From assembly GCF_002932875.1 (NCBI RefSeq), contig NZ_PSWS01000036.1:1-56025 (forward strand): 56,025 nt of DNA, in the 5' to 3' direction. The DNA is from Rathayibacter tritici (lineage in GTDB: Bacteria > Actinomycetota > Actinomycetes > Actinomycetales > Microbacteriaceae). How positions within the stretch are numbered: the stretch's first letter is position 1; each line of letters starts with the position of its first letter. The notes below the pieces were generated by a model. It saw nothing but the letters and a program-made list of their open reading frames with translations, was not told the DNA's origin and did no database searches. Shown here in pieces: positions 43,804 to 52,768 of the stretch. Made by a program: the position numbers and the translations under genes.

Positions 43804-44194
43804 TCAGCGGCGGTGCAGGGCCCAGGGATCGGGCTCTCCGGCCCGCACGGTCTCGACGTGGGCGTCGAGCGCCGTGCTGCGGGCGAACCACTCGGTGCGC
43901 TCCAGGCGCTCGACGGCGAACTGCGCGTGCCGGTGCTGTTCGAGCGCACGTCCACCGTGCTTGACGGCGAGTAACTCCTCGTGTCGGAGTCGGTGCAGGC
44001 GCTGGCGCGGGGTGGTGCTGGTGTTGGTTGGTGCCGATCTTTATCCGCTCGCCGAAGCGGATGGAGTAGACGACGTCGAGCCGTGGCGGGGGCAGTTCGC
44101 CGTCAGGCGTGTCTCCGAGCCGCCACTCGCAGGCGGCGCAGAGCCACGCGGAGGAGAGCCGCCCGCCGAGTCGCCGCCCCCCACGCCACGAACG
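43804..44194 (-). pseudogene. Frameshifted GIY-YIG (T5orf172/MUG113-like) family gene
   Basis: One frame gives AWLCAACEWRLGDTPDGE, PPPRLDVVYSIRFGERIKIGT. After a 10-base addition (aaccaacacc-like, near 44000-44025) the next frame gives STTPRQRLHRLRHEELLAVK, RTEWFARSTALDAHVE and ends DPWALHRR at 43804. Together these form a small GIY-YIG-like domain protein common in related actinobacteria. The upstream end has an in-frame stop at 44195-44197 and no start codon, so the gene is damaged at two places. Confidence 0.7.
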
Positions 44195-44258
44195 CTACCC
44201 GCCACCCCCGACATCGCCTGCCCTGCCCGTCCCGCATGTCCGCGGCACCGGCCGAGCG

Positions 44259-45641
44259 TCAGCCCAGGCGGTCGACCAGCGCCGAGGCGAGCCCCGTGTA
44301 GCTCGCCGGCGTCAGCGCCAGCAAACGCTCCTTGGCCGCGTCGCCGATGTCGAGGCCCTGCACGAAGACTGCGAGGTCGTCGGCGCCCAAGCGTTTGCCA
44401 CGGGTGAGGTCCTTGAGCAGCGCGTAGGGGTCGGTGATCGAGGAGCGGCCGGCCGCCACCTCCGCACGGATCACCGTCTGGATCGCCTCGGCCAGCACCT
44501 CCCAGTTGCCGTCGAGATCGGCGGCGAGCGCGGTCGGGTCGAGGTCGATCTCGAGCAGGCCGCGCGCGATGTTGTCGAGGGCGAGGAGCGAGTGGCCGAA
44601 CGCGACTCCGATGTTGCGCTGCGTGGTCGAGTCGGTGAGGTCGCGCTGCAGGCGCGAGGTGACCAGGGTCTGTGCGAGCGAGTCGAGCAGAGCGCTTGAG
44701 AGTTCGAGGTTCGCCTCGGCGTTCTCGAAGCGGATCGGATTGATCTTGTGCGGCATCGTCGACGACCCGGTCGCTCCGGCCTGCGGAATCTGTCGGAAGT
44801 AGCCGAGGGAGATGTAGGTCCAGACGTCGGTGCAGATGTTGTGCAGGATCCGGTTGGCGTGCGCGGCCCTGCCGTAGAGCTCGGCCTGCCAGTCGTGCGA
44901 TTCGATCTGGGTGGTCAGTGGGGTGAAGACGAGGCCGAGGGAGGTGACGAACTGCTCGGCGAGGGCCGGCCAGTCGGTGCCCGGGTCGGCGGCGAGGTGC
45001 GCGGCGAATGTGCCCGTCGCTCCGCTGAACTTGCCCAGGTAGTCGGTGGCCTCGATCTGCGCGATGACCCGCTCGAGCCGGTACGCGTAAACGGCGAACT
45101 CCTTGCCCATCGTGGTCGGGGTCGCCGGCTGGCCGTGCGTGCGGCTGAGCATCGACTCGTCGCGGTAGCGGACGGCGAGTTCGCGCAGCGAGTCGACGAC
45201 CGACCGCAGCTTCGGCAGCCAGATTTCGCCGACAGCCCGGCGGACGACGATTGCGTAGGAGAGGTTGTTGATGTCCTCGCTCGTGGCGGCGAAGTGCGTG
45301 AGCTCGGCGATGCGCTCGAGGCCGAGGTCGTCGAGCCAGCGGCGGACGAGGTACTCGACCGCCTTCACATCGTGGCGGGTGCGGGCCTCGAGGGCCGCCA
45401 ACTCGTCGATTTCCGGTTGGCCGAAGTCGCGGGCGCGGCGGCGCAGCTCCTCGGCGGTCGCGGCATCGACGGGCTCCGAGCCGAAGAGGCGCCGATCGGT
45501 CAGGGCCAGCAGCCATTCGACTTCGACGTGCACCCGTGCGCGGTTCAGTCCCGCCTCCGAGAGGTACTCGCCGAGCGACGAGACGGCGCCGCTGTAGCGG
45601 CCGTCGAGGGGGCTCAGCGGCTGGGTGGGGAGCGAGGTCAT
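44259..45641 (-). CDS. purB: Adenylosuccinate lyase
   Basis: 460 residues. PurB cleaves SAICAR and adenylosuccinate to release fumarate in purine synthesis. Marks: LDGRYSGAVSSLGEYLSE at the N terminus, FAATSEDINNLSYAI and SRTHGQPATPTTMGKEFAVY (catalytic His), and the fumarase-superfamily signature GSSTMPHKINPIRFENAEAN (about 293-312) with the flexible Ser loop. It matches the E. coli-type longer PurB. It is followed upstream on the same strand by a phosphatase gene 21 bases before its start. Confidence 0.95.
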   Translation of the reverse strand: MTSLPTQPLSPLDGRYSGAVSSLGEYLSEAGLNRARVHVEVEWLLALTDRRLFGSEPVDAATAEELRRRARDFGQPEIDELAALEARTRHDVKAVEYLVRRWLDDLGLERIAELTHFAATSEDINNLSYAIVVRRAVGEIWLPKLRSVVDSLRELAVRYRDESMLSRTHGQPATPTTMGKEFAVYAYRLERVIAQIEATDYLGKFSGATGTFAAHLAADPGTDWPALAEQFVTSLGLVFTPLTTQIESHDWQAELYGRAAHANRILHNICTDVWTYISLGYFRQIPQAGATGSSTMPHKINPIRFENAEANLELSSALLDSLAQTLVTSRLQRDLTDSTTQRNIGVAFGHSLLALDNIARGLLEIDLDPTALAADLDGNWEVLAEAIQTVIRAEVAAGRSSITDPYALLKDLTRGKRLGADDLAVFVQGLDIGDAAKERLLALTPASYTGLASALVDRLG

Positions 45642-45661
45642 GCGGTGGTGCCTTCCGGTTC

Positions 45662-46228
45662 TCAGGTGTCCTGCACGAGGGCGGCGCGCGCGTCGGTGAA
45701 GTCGGGGCGGACCGAGCGGTTGCCGCGCAGTCCGGGTTCGATCTGGGCGAAGAGGGCTCGGCAGGCGCGCTCGATAAGCGCGAGCACCGAGTCGAACGCC
45801 GCCGCATCGGAATAGTAGGGGTCGGGGACGTCGCCCTGCGGAGAGAGGCCCGGCTCGAAGTCGAGCAGGCGGCGGATTTTGTGCTGTTCCACCTCCGTGC
45901 GGGCCCAGGAGCGCAGCGCCCGCTCGTGTCCGTGGTCGAGCGCGACGACCAGGTCGCATTCGGCAAACCGGGACGGATCGAAGAGCTGGGCGCGGTGCCG
46001 GCTGCCGTCGAAGCCGTGCCGCTCAAGCGCGTCGAGGGCCCGGCGGTCGGCGTGCTCGCCGAGGTGCCACTCGCCGGTGCCGGCCGAGCTGATCTCGATC
46101 GCTGAGCCGAGCCCCGCCTGCTCCGCGAGCGAGCGCAGCACCACCTCGGCCATCGGCGATCGGCAGATGTTGCCGGTGCAGACGAAGCACACGGCGAAGG
46201 CCGAGGGCGTAGCGGAGTCGAGGGTCAC
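45662..46228 (-). CDS. Low-molecular-weight protein tyrosine phosphatase
   Basis: 188 residues from GTG 46228. The P-loop VCFVCTGNICRSPMAEVVLR (C-x5-R-S near residue 17) and the general acid in VPDPYYSDAAAF (near 145) are complete, so it should be active. In actinobacteria such enzymes dephosphorylate tyrosine on surface polysaccharide or cell-wall proteins. No matching BY-kinase is intact in the window (the Wzz-like protein has lost its ATP site). It overlaps nothing but sits 20 bases before purB, so probably co-transcribed. Confidence 0.88.
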   Translation of the reverse strand: MTLDSATPSAFAVCFVCTGNICRSPMAEVVLRSLAEQAGLGSAIEISSAGTGEWHLGEHADRRALDALERHGFDGSRHRAQLFDPSRFAECDLVVALDHGHERALRSWARTEVEQHKIRRLLDFEPGLSPQGDVPDPYYSDAAAFDSVLALIERACRALFAQIEPGLRGNRSVRPDFTDARAALVQDT

Positions 46229-46351
46229 CCGCCCATCATGGCGCACCGAAGCTCCTCCACAGCAGGCCAATTCCAGCCGTTGTCCACCGATGTCGCGGGA
46301 CTGCGCTCGGTCGGTCGTGGGGACGTCGATCCTGGTGCCGAGGCCGTGGAG

Positions 46352-46750
46352 TCAGTCCTGACGGCGGCGGAGGAAGGGGCGCAGGAGGAGACCGATGAAC
46401 CAGTTCACCAGGGCGAGCACGAGGGCACCGAGCACGCCCCACCAGAAGCCGTCTACGACGAGTCCGAAGCCGAAGAGTCCGCTGATCCAGGCGGTCAGCA
46501 GCAGCAGGAGCCCGTTCACGAGGAACGAGAGGAGGCCGAGCGTGAGTAGGTACAGGGGGAACGCGATGATGCGCACGACCCCGCCCACAACGGCGTTGAC
46601 GACTCCGAAGATCACCGCGACCAGCAGGTATGTGAGCACCGCGGCGGCCGGGCCCCCGTCGTACGGGTCGACGCGGACACCTGCCACGACCAGGGTCGTG
46701 AGCCAGATCGCGACAGCATTGGTCAGGAGGCCGAGGAGAAGTCTGCGCAT
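46352..46750 (-). CDS. Phage-holin-4-like four-span membrane protein
   Basis: 132 residues with four close spans (about 5-24, 35-60, 64-88 and 95-122). The motifs FGVVNAVVGGVVRIIAFPLY and LTLGLLSFLVNGLLLLL are typical of the phage_holin_4_2 (YvlD-like) family, widespread in chromosomes and not a phage sign by itself. Function unclear, possibly envelope-stress related. Confidence 0.8.
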   Translation of the reverse strand: MRRLLLGLLTNAVAIWLTTLVVAGVRVDPYDGGPAAAVLTYLLVAVIFGVVNAVVGGVVRIIAFPLYLLTLGLLSFLVNGLLLLLTAWISGLFGFGLVVDGFWWGVLGALVLALVNWFIGLLLRPFLRRRQD

Positions 46751-46793
46751 GCCTCCACTATTCCCGGCGACGGCGCAGGTCGCGAGCCGGGGC

Positions 46794-47681
46794 TCAGGTG
46801 AGGGGCCCGCCGATGGTCGGCTCCGGGCCGGGCGTGCAGAGCCGGGGATCGTCGGCGCAGGTCCGCGGGGGGAGGACGGGCGCGGGCTCGGGTTGTGGCT
46901 CGGGTTCCGCGGTCGGCTGCGGGGCTGGCGCCTCCGGAGCAGCCGGTTCCGGGGCCGGCGCCTCCGGAGCAGCCGGTTCCGGGGCCGGCGCCTCCGGAGC
47001 AGGAGTGGGACTCGCAGCGGTGGGGTCGGGTATCGGCACCTGGCTCGGAGCGGGTGCGGTGCTCGGCCGCGGAGCGGCGGGCGGTGCGGGGCGCGGGGGA
47101 GGGCCGACTCCGCTGCCCGGCTCGGGGATCAGCGGCTCACGTGCCTCGATCACGGCGAGGGCAGGGGGAGCGAGCGTGGCTCCGGAGGCGAGGGCGCCGC
47201 GGAGCTGCTCGACGGCGTCGGTCAGGGTGCTTCGCCGAGCGGCCGACCCGCGGCCGAAGGCGAGCGTCGCCGCGCCGAGACCGAGGACCCGCTCGGCCAG
47301 AGCGGTTCGCTGCTCGGCCACGGCGGCCGTCGCCTCGGTGATGGCCTCCGCCGAGCCCCCCTCCAGCGCGGCGTTGAGGATTCCAATCGCGACGAGCAGA
47401 TCGGTGCGGGCCGCACCCGCGACGGCGCCGTCGGTGGCGGTCAGCAGCGCCAGCGAGTCGTCCCGGAGGGCGAGACCGGCCTCGCGGGCGGCGGTGTAGG
47501 CGGGCGGCGCGGCCACGTCGATCGAGGTCTCGCGGAGGGTCGGGGTCGGCCGAGCCCCCTCCGACCCGGGTGTGCAGGCCGAGAGTACGCCGGCCGCGAT
47601 GACCAGAGTGATCGCCGCGGAGGTGCCACGGAGAAGTGCTCGCGCACCCCTGCACCGCTCGGTTCGCCCTCGACTCCGCAT
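46794..47681 (-). CDS. Proline-rich lipoprotein with DUF4439-like helical domain
   Basis: 295 residues. The lipobox VLSACTPG (Cys about 36) is followed by a helical domain (about 45-180: AAREAGLALRDDSLALLTAT and AITEATAAVAEQRTALAERV) and a long Pro/Ala/Glu wall-spanning tail. Within the tail a 30-bp DNA repeat (near 46928-47010) encodes APEAPAPEPA-type units three times. The tail ends in CADDPRLCTPG. Function unknown; the surface position is inferred. Confidence 0.65.
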   Translation of the reverse strand: MRSRGRTERCRGARALLRGTSAAITLVIAAGVLSACTPGSEGARPTPTLRETSIDVAAPPAYTAAREAGLALRDDSLALLTATDGAVAGAARTDLLVAIGILNAALEGGSAEAITEATAAVAEQRTALAERVLGLGAATLAFGRGSAARRSTLTDAVEQLRGALASGATLAPPALAVIEAREPLIPEPGSGVGPPPRPAPPAAPRPSTAPAPSQVPIPDPTAASPTPAPEAPAPEPAAPEAPAPEPAAPEAPAPQPTAEPEPQPEPAPVLPPRTCADDPRLCTPGPEPTIGGPLT

Positions 47682-47851
47682 CTCTGCACCCTAATCGGGG
47701 GATGGCCGCCGTGGGCACCCGTCCCCCCATCGATTCGTGTCGTTGAGCCGCGTTCGAGGCGGTACCCCGACGGGGGACGGTGCCTCCGAGCGGCCGTCTC
47801 GGGCCGGCGACGGCGCGCGCCGAACGAGGCAGTCCCCGTGCCCGTGCCGCC

Positions 47852-47857
47852 TAGCAT
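47852..47857 (+). promoter_or_regulatory. -10 element of a leaderless hisC transcript
   Basis: TAGCAT ends 7 bases before GTG 47865, placing the transcription start at or next to the start codon, a layout common in actinobacteria. Confidence 0.55.
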
Positions 47858-47864
47858 GGGGCGG

Positions 47865-48971
47865 GTGACCGACCAGCAGGAGCCTCCCGTCCGCCTCCGA
47901 CCCGAGATCCTGGCGCTCCCCGCCTACAAGCAGGGCCGCGCAGCCGCCTCCGACGCGTTCAAGCTCTCCTCCAACGAGAACCCGTTCGACCCGTTGCCCT
48001 CCGTGCTCGAGCGGGTGCGCGAGGTCGACGACTTCAACCGTTACCCCGACGCGGCGGCCACGGCGCTGTGCACGGCGCTCGCCGCTGCATACGGCGTCCC
48101 CCTCGAGGAGGTGATCGTCGGAGCCGGCTCCGTCGCGGTCATCGCTCAGCTGATCACCGCGGCGGCCGGCCCGGGCGACGAGGTCGTCTACGCCTGGCGC
48201 TCGTTCGAGGCCTACCCCTCGCTCGTCACCACCGCCGGAGCGACCAGTGTCCGCGTACCGTTGCGCGCCGATGACACTCACGACCTCGATGCCATGCTGC
48301 AGGCCGTGACCGAGCGCACGCGCCTGCTCATCGTCTGCAGCCCCAACAACCCCACCGGCACCGTCGCCACCGCTGACGACGTCGAGGCCCTCCTCGAGCG
48401 CGTACCGAGCGATGTCCTCGTGCTCCTCGACGAGGCCTACGCCGAATTCGTCGGCGACGAGCGCGCCGTCGACGGCACCCGCTTGCTCGGCCGCTTCCCC
48501 AACCTCGTGATCGCCCGCACCTTCTCCAAGGCGTACGGGCTGGCGGGGCTCCGTGTCGGCTACGCGATCGGTCACGCGCGGATCCTCGATGCCGCCCGCT
48601 CCACCGCGATCCCGCTCTCCGTCACCCGGTTCGCCGAGACCGCGGCCGTCGCCTCCCTTGAGCACCGCGCGGAGCTACTCGAGCGCGTTCATCGCATCAC
48701 CCGACTCCGCGACGACCTCTGGCGGGCGCTGCTCGACCAGGGCTGGACCATCCCGGAGTCGCAGGCCAACTTCCTCTGGTTCGACACCCGCGAGGAGACG
48801 GCGCGGGCCGCCGAGGTGTTCGCGCGGGCCGGAGTCGTGGTCCGGGCGTTCCCGCCGGAGGGTATCCGTGTGTCCGTCGGCGAGGCGAGTTCTGTGGACA
48901 AGCTCCTCTCCGCGGCCGCCGAGATTGTGGCTTCCCTCCCCGAGGGCCATCCCGCGAGACGGATAGGTTAG
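47865..48971 (+). CDS. hisC: Histidinol-phosphate aminotransferase-like enzyme
   Basis: 368 residues of the class I/II PLP aminotransferase fold. FKLSSNENPFDPLP near the N terminus, CSPNNPTGTVAT (about 160), DEAYAEF, and the PLP lysine in RTFSKAYGLAGLRVGYAIG (about 219) identify HisC. GTG 47865 is preferred for its fit to a leaderless promoter; ATG 47856 lies in the -10. In relatives it can serve as HisC or as an aromatic aminotransferase. It precedes the 2-oxoacid dehydrogenase genes by 4 bases, each with its own promoter. Confidence 0.86.
   Translation: MTDQQEPPVRLRPEILALPAYKQGRAAASDAFKLSSNENPFDPLPSVLERVREVDDFNRYPDAAATALCTALAAAYGVPLEEVIVGAGSVAVIAQLITAAAGPGDEVVYAWRSFEAYPSLVTTAGATSVRVPLRADDTHDLDAMLQAVTERTRLLIVCSPNNPTGTVATADDVEALLERVPSDVLVLLDEAYAEFVGDERAVDGTRLLGRFPNLVIARTFSKAYGLAGLRVGYAIGHARILDAARSTAIPLSVTRFAETAAVASLEHRAELLERVHRITRLRDDLWRALLDQGWTIPESQANFLWFDTREETARAAEVFARAGVVVRAFPPEGIRVSVGEASSVDKLLSAAAEIVASLPEGHPARRIG
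48964..48969 (+). promoter_or_regulatory. -10 element of a leaderless E1-alpha transcript
   Basis: TAGGTT, inside the last codons of hisC, lies 6 bases before GTG 48976, again giving a start of transcription at the start codon. Confidence 0.5.
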
Positions 48972-48975
48972 TCGG

Positions 48976-50103
48976 GTGGTAGCCACCAGCACGGAGTCGC
49001 CGACTGTCCAATTCCTCTCCGCGGACGGGCGGTTCTCACCGACCCCCGCGGCCGAGCAGTACGCCTCCTACCTCGAAGGGGTGGACGAGGCCCAGCACCG
49101 TTCCTTCTACCGCGAGATGGCGGTGGTCCGGCGGTTCGACATCGAAGCCGCGAACCTGCAGCGCCAGGGCCAGCTCGGCCTGTGGGTGCCGAGTCACGGC
49201 CAGGAGGCCGCGCAGGTCGGCTCCGCCTTCGCCATGCGCCCGCAGGACCACGTCTTCCCCTCCTACCGCGAGCACGTCGTCGGCAAGATCCGCGGCATCG
49301 ACCTGCTCGGCGTCCTCGCCCTCTTGCGCGGCACGACGCACGGCGGCTGGGACCCGAACGATCCGGCCAACGGCAACTTCCACATCTACACGCTGGTACT
49401 CGGCTCGCAGGCGCTCCACGCCACCGGCTACGCGATGGGCCTCACCCTCGATGGAGTGACCGGAACGGGCGACCCCGAGAAGGACGAGGCCGTCGTCGTC
49501 TACTTCGGCGACGGCGCCTCCAGCCAGGGCGATGTGAGCGAGGCGATGGTCTTCGCTGCGAGCTACCAGACGCCCGAGGTCTTCTTCCTCCAGAACAACC
49601 ACTACGCGATCTCGGTACCGGTGGCGACGCAGTCGCGCAGTCCCCTCTACCTTCGCTCCTCGGGCTTCGGCATCCCGGGCGTGCAGATCGACGGCAACGA
49701 CGTGCTCGCGAGCTACGCCGTCACCGCCAAGCACCTGCACGACGCGCGCTCCGGCGGCGGACCCCAGTTCATTGAGGCTCTGACCTACCGGATCGGCGCG
49801 CACACCTCGAGCGACGACCCGACCAAGTACCGCACCGACGACGAGCTCGCGTCGTGGGTCGCGAAGGACCCGATCACCCGCTTCGCCGCGTTCCTGCGGA
49901 GCGAGGGCGTGCCGCAGTCCTTCTTCGACGACGTCGACGAGGAGGCGCAGGACTTCGCGTCCGACATCCGTCGGCGCCTGCTCGCCCTTGAGGCGCCGCC
50001 CGCGGGCATCATCTTCGACAACGTCTACTCGGAGCCGCACGCGCTCGTCGAGGACCAGAAGGCATGGCTACAGCGCTATGAAGAATCGTTCGGAGGCGAG
50101 TGA
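48976..50103 (+). CDS. 2-oxoacid dehydrogenase E1 component, alpha subunit
   Basis: 375 residues of a thiamine-diphosphate E1 alpha. Key parts are VPSHGQEAAQVGSAFAMRPQ, HVFPSYREHVV, the ThDP/Mg motif VVYFGDGASSQGDVSEAMVF (about 174-193, ending in NN at FFLQNNHYAIS), and a C-terminal ALTYRIGAHTSSDDPTKYR phosphorylation-loop-like region. With the beta subunit and E2 it decarboxylates pyruvate or branched-chain 2-oxoacids. GTG start with a leaderless promoter. The stop overlaps the E1 beta start. Confidence 0.92.
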   Translation: MVATSTESPTVQFLSADGRFSPTPAAEQYASYLEGVDEAQHRSFYREMAVVRRFDIEAANLQRQGQLGLWVPSHGQEAAQVGSAFAMRPQDHVFPSYREHVVGKIRGIDLLGVLALLRGTTHGGWDPNDPANGNFHIYTLVLGSQALHATGYAMGLTLDGVTGTGDPEKDEAVVVYFGDGASSQGDVSEAMVFAASYQTPEVFFLQNNHYAISVPVATQSRSPLYLRSSGFGIPGVQIDGNDVLASYAVTAKHLHDARSGGGPQFIEALTYRIGAHTSSDDPTKYRTDDELASWVAKDPITRFAAFLRSEGVPQSFFDDVDEEAQDFASDIRRRLLALEAPPAGIIFDNVYSEPHALVEDQKAWLQRYEESFGGE

Positions 50104-51131
50104 TGACGATCGACACCAGCACGATGACCGCGCAGGCGGCCCCCACCGGGTCGCAGCTCGAGTCGATGTCCATGGCCAAGGCGCTCAACGCCGGCCTCCG
50201 CCGCGCCATGACGCAGGACGACCGCGTTCTGCTGATGGGTGAGGACATCGGCCCCCTGGGCGGCGTGTTCCGCATCACGGAGGGGCTGCACGCCGAATTC
50301 GGAGCGAAGCGCGTGCTCGACACGCCGCTGGCCGAGTCCGGCATCATCGGCACCGCGATCGGACTCGCCATGCGCGGGTTCCGGCCGGTCTGCGAAATCC
50401 AGTTCGACGGATTCGTCTACCCCGCGTTCGACCAGATCACCTCCCAGCTGGCCAAGATGACCAATCGACACGAGGGCACCATGACCATGCCCGTCGTCAT
50501 CCGCGTGCCCTACGGCGGCCACATCGGAGCGATCGAGCACCACCAGGAGAGCAACGAGGCGTACTTCGCGCACACCGCCGGTCTGCGCGTGATCAGCCCA
50601 TCGACCCCGAACGACGCCTACTGGATGATCCAGGAGGCCATCGCCTGCAACGATCCCGTGATGTTCTTCGAGCCCAAGAGCCGCTACTGGCCCAAGGGCG
50701 ACGTCGACCTCAGCTCCTCCGGCCTGCCGCTGCACGCCAGCCGCGTCGTCCGCCAGGGCACCGAGGTCACCCTCGTCGGCTGGGGCCCGATGGTCGCCGT
50801 CCTGCTCCAGGCCGCCGAGCTCGCGGGCGAGGAGGGCACGAGCGTCGAGGTCGTCGACCTGCGCTCGCTCTCGCCGATCGACTGGGAGCCGCTGCTCGCG
50901 TCGGTCCGCAAGACCGGTCGGCTCATCGTGGGGCAGGAGGCGCCCGCGAACGTCAGCCTCGGCTCCGAGATCGCGGCGACGGTCACCGAGCGGGCCTTCT
51001 TCTCGCTGGAGGCGCCGGTCCTGCGCGTCGCCGGCTTCGACACCCCCTTCCCGCCTGCCAAGGTCGAGAAGCTCTTCCTCCCCGACGTCGACCGCGTGCT
51101 CGAGGCCGTCGACCGCTCGCTCGCGTACTGA
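50103..51131 (+). CDS. 2-oxoacid dehydrogenase E1 component, beta subunit
   Basis: 342 residues, ATG 50103 just after the E1 alpha stop (GTG 50100 is also possible). Typical segments are [40 protein letters not shown] (about 41-60), [18 protein letters not shown], and the C-terminal [20 protein letters not shown]. It completes the E1 heterotetramer with the alpha chain. The E2 gene follows after 43 bases. Confidence 0.93.
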   Translation: MTIDTSTMTAQAAPTGSQLESMSMAKALNAGLRRAMTQDDRVLLMGEDIGPLGGVFRITEGLHAEFGAKRVLDTPLAESGIIGTAIGLAMRGFRPVCEIQFDGFVYPAFDQITSQLAKMTNRHEGTMTMPVVIRVPYGGHIGAIEHHQESNEAYFAHTAGLRVISPSTPNDAYWMIQEAIACNDPVMFFEPKSRYWPKGDVDLSSSGLPLHASRVVRQGTEVTLVGWGPMVAVLLQAAELAGEEGTSVEVVDLRSLSPIDWEPLLASVRKTGRLIVGQEAPANVSLGSEIAATVTERAFFSLEAPVLRVAGFDTPFPPAKVEKLFLPDVDRVLEAVDRSLAY

Positions 51132-51174
51132 CGCCCGAGACATCCGCCCGTTCGAGCCCCCAGGAGTCCCCCCG

Positions 51175-52512
51175 ATGACAGAGCAGTTCCTCCTCCCCGA
51201 CGTCGGTGAGGGTCTCACCGAGGCCGAGATCGTGGCGTGGCGGGTCAAGGTCGGCGACGAGGTGGCCGTCAACCAGGTCCTCGTCGAGATCGAAACCGCC
51301 AAGTCACTCGTCGAACTCCCCTCGCCGTTCAGCGGCACCGTGGTCGACGTGCTCGTCGACGAGGGCGAGACAGTCGACGTCGGCACTGCGATCATCACGG
51401 TGCACTCCGGAGCAGGAGTGGTCGGCTCCGAGGTCCCCGCGATCCCCGCGCACCCCGCGCAGGCAGGCAGGGCGCCCGTCCCCTCCACTACCGAGCCGGG
51501 CGAGGGCTCCGGTGCGGCGCTCGTGGGCTACGGAACCGCCGGCGGCCAGGTGCAGACCCGCCGTCGCCGATCCGGCGCCGCCGGGCCGGCCGCCGCACCC
51601 GCGCGCCCGACCGCACCCGCCCGTCCCGCCTCCGTGCCCGCCGCCGCGGCGCTTCCGGTCATCGCCAAGCCCCCCATTCGCAAGCTCGCCAAGGACCTCG
51701 ACGTCGACCTCCTCGATGTGCAGGCAACCGGCCTCGCCGGTGAGGTGACCCGCGACGACGTCATCCGCCACGCCTCCCAGGCCAGCGTCTTCCGCAACAT
51801 CCAGACCCCGGCCTGGAGCGACGACCGCGAAGAGCGCATCCCCGTCCGCGGCGTCCGCAAGGCCATCGCGGCCGCTATGTCGACCAGCGCCTTCACCGCT
51901 CCCCACGTCAGCGTCTTCGTCGAGGTCGACGCGACCCGGACGATGGAGTTCGTCAAGCGCCTGAAGAACTCGCCCGACTTCGCCGGGGTCAAGGTCTCGC
52001 CGCTGCTGATCATGGCGAAGGCGATCATCTGGGCGGTTCGCCGCAACCCCACAGTCAACTCGGCCTGGACCGACTCCGAGATCATCGTCCGCCACTACGT
52101 CAACCTCGGTATCGCCGCAGCCACCCCGCGCGGCCTGCTCGTCCCCAACGTCAAGGATGCGCAGTCGATGAGCCTCCTCGAACTCGCCCAAGCCCTCGAG
52201 AAGCTCACCCTCGACGCCCGCGACGGCAAGACGACAGCCGCCGACATGCAGAACGGCACCATCACCATCACCAACATCGGCGTGTTCGGGATGGACACCG
52301 GCACCCCGATCCTCAACCCCGGCGAAGTCGCGATCATCGCCCTCGGCACGATCAAGCAGAAGCCGTGGGTCGTCGACGGTGAAGTCCGCCCCCGTTTCGT
52401 CACCACGGTCGGCGGCTCCTTCGACCACCGCGTGGTGGACGGCGATGTGGTCAGCCGCTTCGTCGCCGACGTCGCCAGCGTGCTGGAGGAACCGGCGCTT
52501 CTGCTCGATTGA
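51175..52512 (+). CDS. Dihydrolipoamide acyltransferase (E2) of a 2-oxoacid dehydrogenase complex
   Basis: 445 residues. One lipoyl domain (about 1-78) has its lipoylated Lys in [13 protein letters not shown]. An Ala/Pro linker is followed by a peripheral-subunit-binding domain ([20 protein letters not shown], about 164-200) and a catalytic domain (about 220-445) ending in the active site [19 protein letters not shown]. The single lipoyl domain and [16 protein letters not shown] region fit BkdC/E2 of the branched-chain type as well as pyruvate E2. The E3 gene is not in the window. A long palindrome follows the stop. Confidence 0.93.
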   Translation: MTEQFLLPDVGEGLTEAEIVAWRVKVGDEVAVNQVLVEIETAKSLVELPSPFSGTVVDVLVDEGETVDVGTAIITVHSGAGVVGSEVPAIPAHPAQAGRAPVPSTTEPGEGSGAALVGYGTAGGQVQTRRRRSGAAGPAAAPARPTAPARPASVPAAAALPVIAKPPIRKLAKDLDVDLLDVQATGLAGEVTRDDVIRHASQASVFRNIQTPAWSDDREERIPVRGVRKAIAAAMSTSAFTAPHVSVFVEVDATRTMEFVKRLKNSPDFAGVKVSPLLIMAKAIIWAVRRNPTVNSAWTDSEIIVRHYVNLGIAAATPRGLLVPNVKDAQSMSLLELAQALEKLTLDARDGKTTAADMQNGTITITNIGVFGMDTGTPILNPGEVAIIALGTIKQKPWVVDGEVRPRFVTTVGGSFDHRVVDGDVVSRFVADVASVLEEPALLLD

Positions 52513-52530
52513 GTCGCCCGGAGCAGTGAG

Positions 52531-52605
52531 GACAACACAACCTCAGCTGAGAGGGGGTCTCATCCACGATGGTGGATGAGATGGCCTCTCAGCTGACGTT
52601 GTGTC
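52531..52605. repeat. Long imperfect palindrome (REP-like hairpin) after the E2 gene
   Basis: Arms 52531-52567 and 52572-52605 pair with a 4-base loop (gatg). The inner part tctcatccac/gtggatgaga is perfect; further out cctcagctgagagg faces cctctcagctgacg and acaac faces gttgt. It can end the E2 transcript and that of the convergent arabinofuranosidase gene. Confidence 0.75.
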
Positions 52606-52616
52606 GGAGACACCCG

Positions 52617-52768
52617 GGCGCCGCGGACGCTGGTGTCAGCGTCGATGCTCGCGCTGACGGAGCCGTCGTGCAGCTCTTCGAGGTCGTAGGCGAGGGGATC
52701 GGGGAGCGCGGCCATCGTCCACTCTGCCGCGGAGTCCAGAGCGGACCATCCGCCAGCGGCGATCGGCC
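52617..52768 (-). other. Coding-like fragment downstream of the GH51 gene
   Basis: On the - strand a frame reads SALDSAAEWTMAALPDPLAY, DLEELHDGSVSASIDADTSV, which has protein-like composition, but it is out of frame with the upstream enzyme and has no start. It may be the tail of a lost gene of the sugar-use cluster. No family recognised. Confidence 0.25.

Noticed and set aside
44041..46026. 661-codon - strand ORF overlapping purB
   Set aside because: It runs in another frame across purB, the phosphatase gene and the GIY-YIG remnant; Arg/Pro-rich and without motifs.
46352..46750. Prophage signal from the holin-like gene
   Set aside because: This holin-4-like family is common in chromosomes, and no other phage gene is present.
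46395..47855. Upstream extension of the hisC frame
   Set aside because: Homology starts at 47865; the extension crosses two genes on the other strand and is low-complexity.
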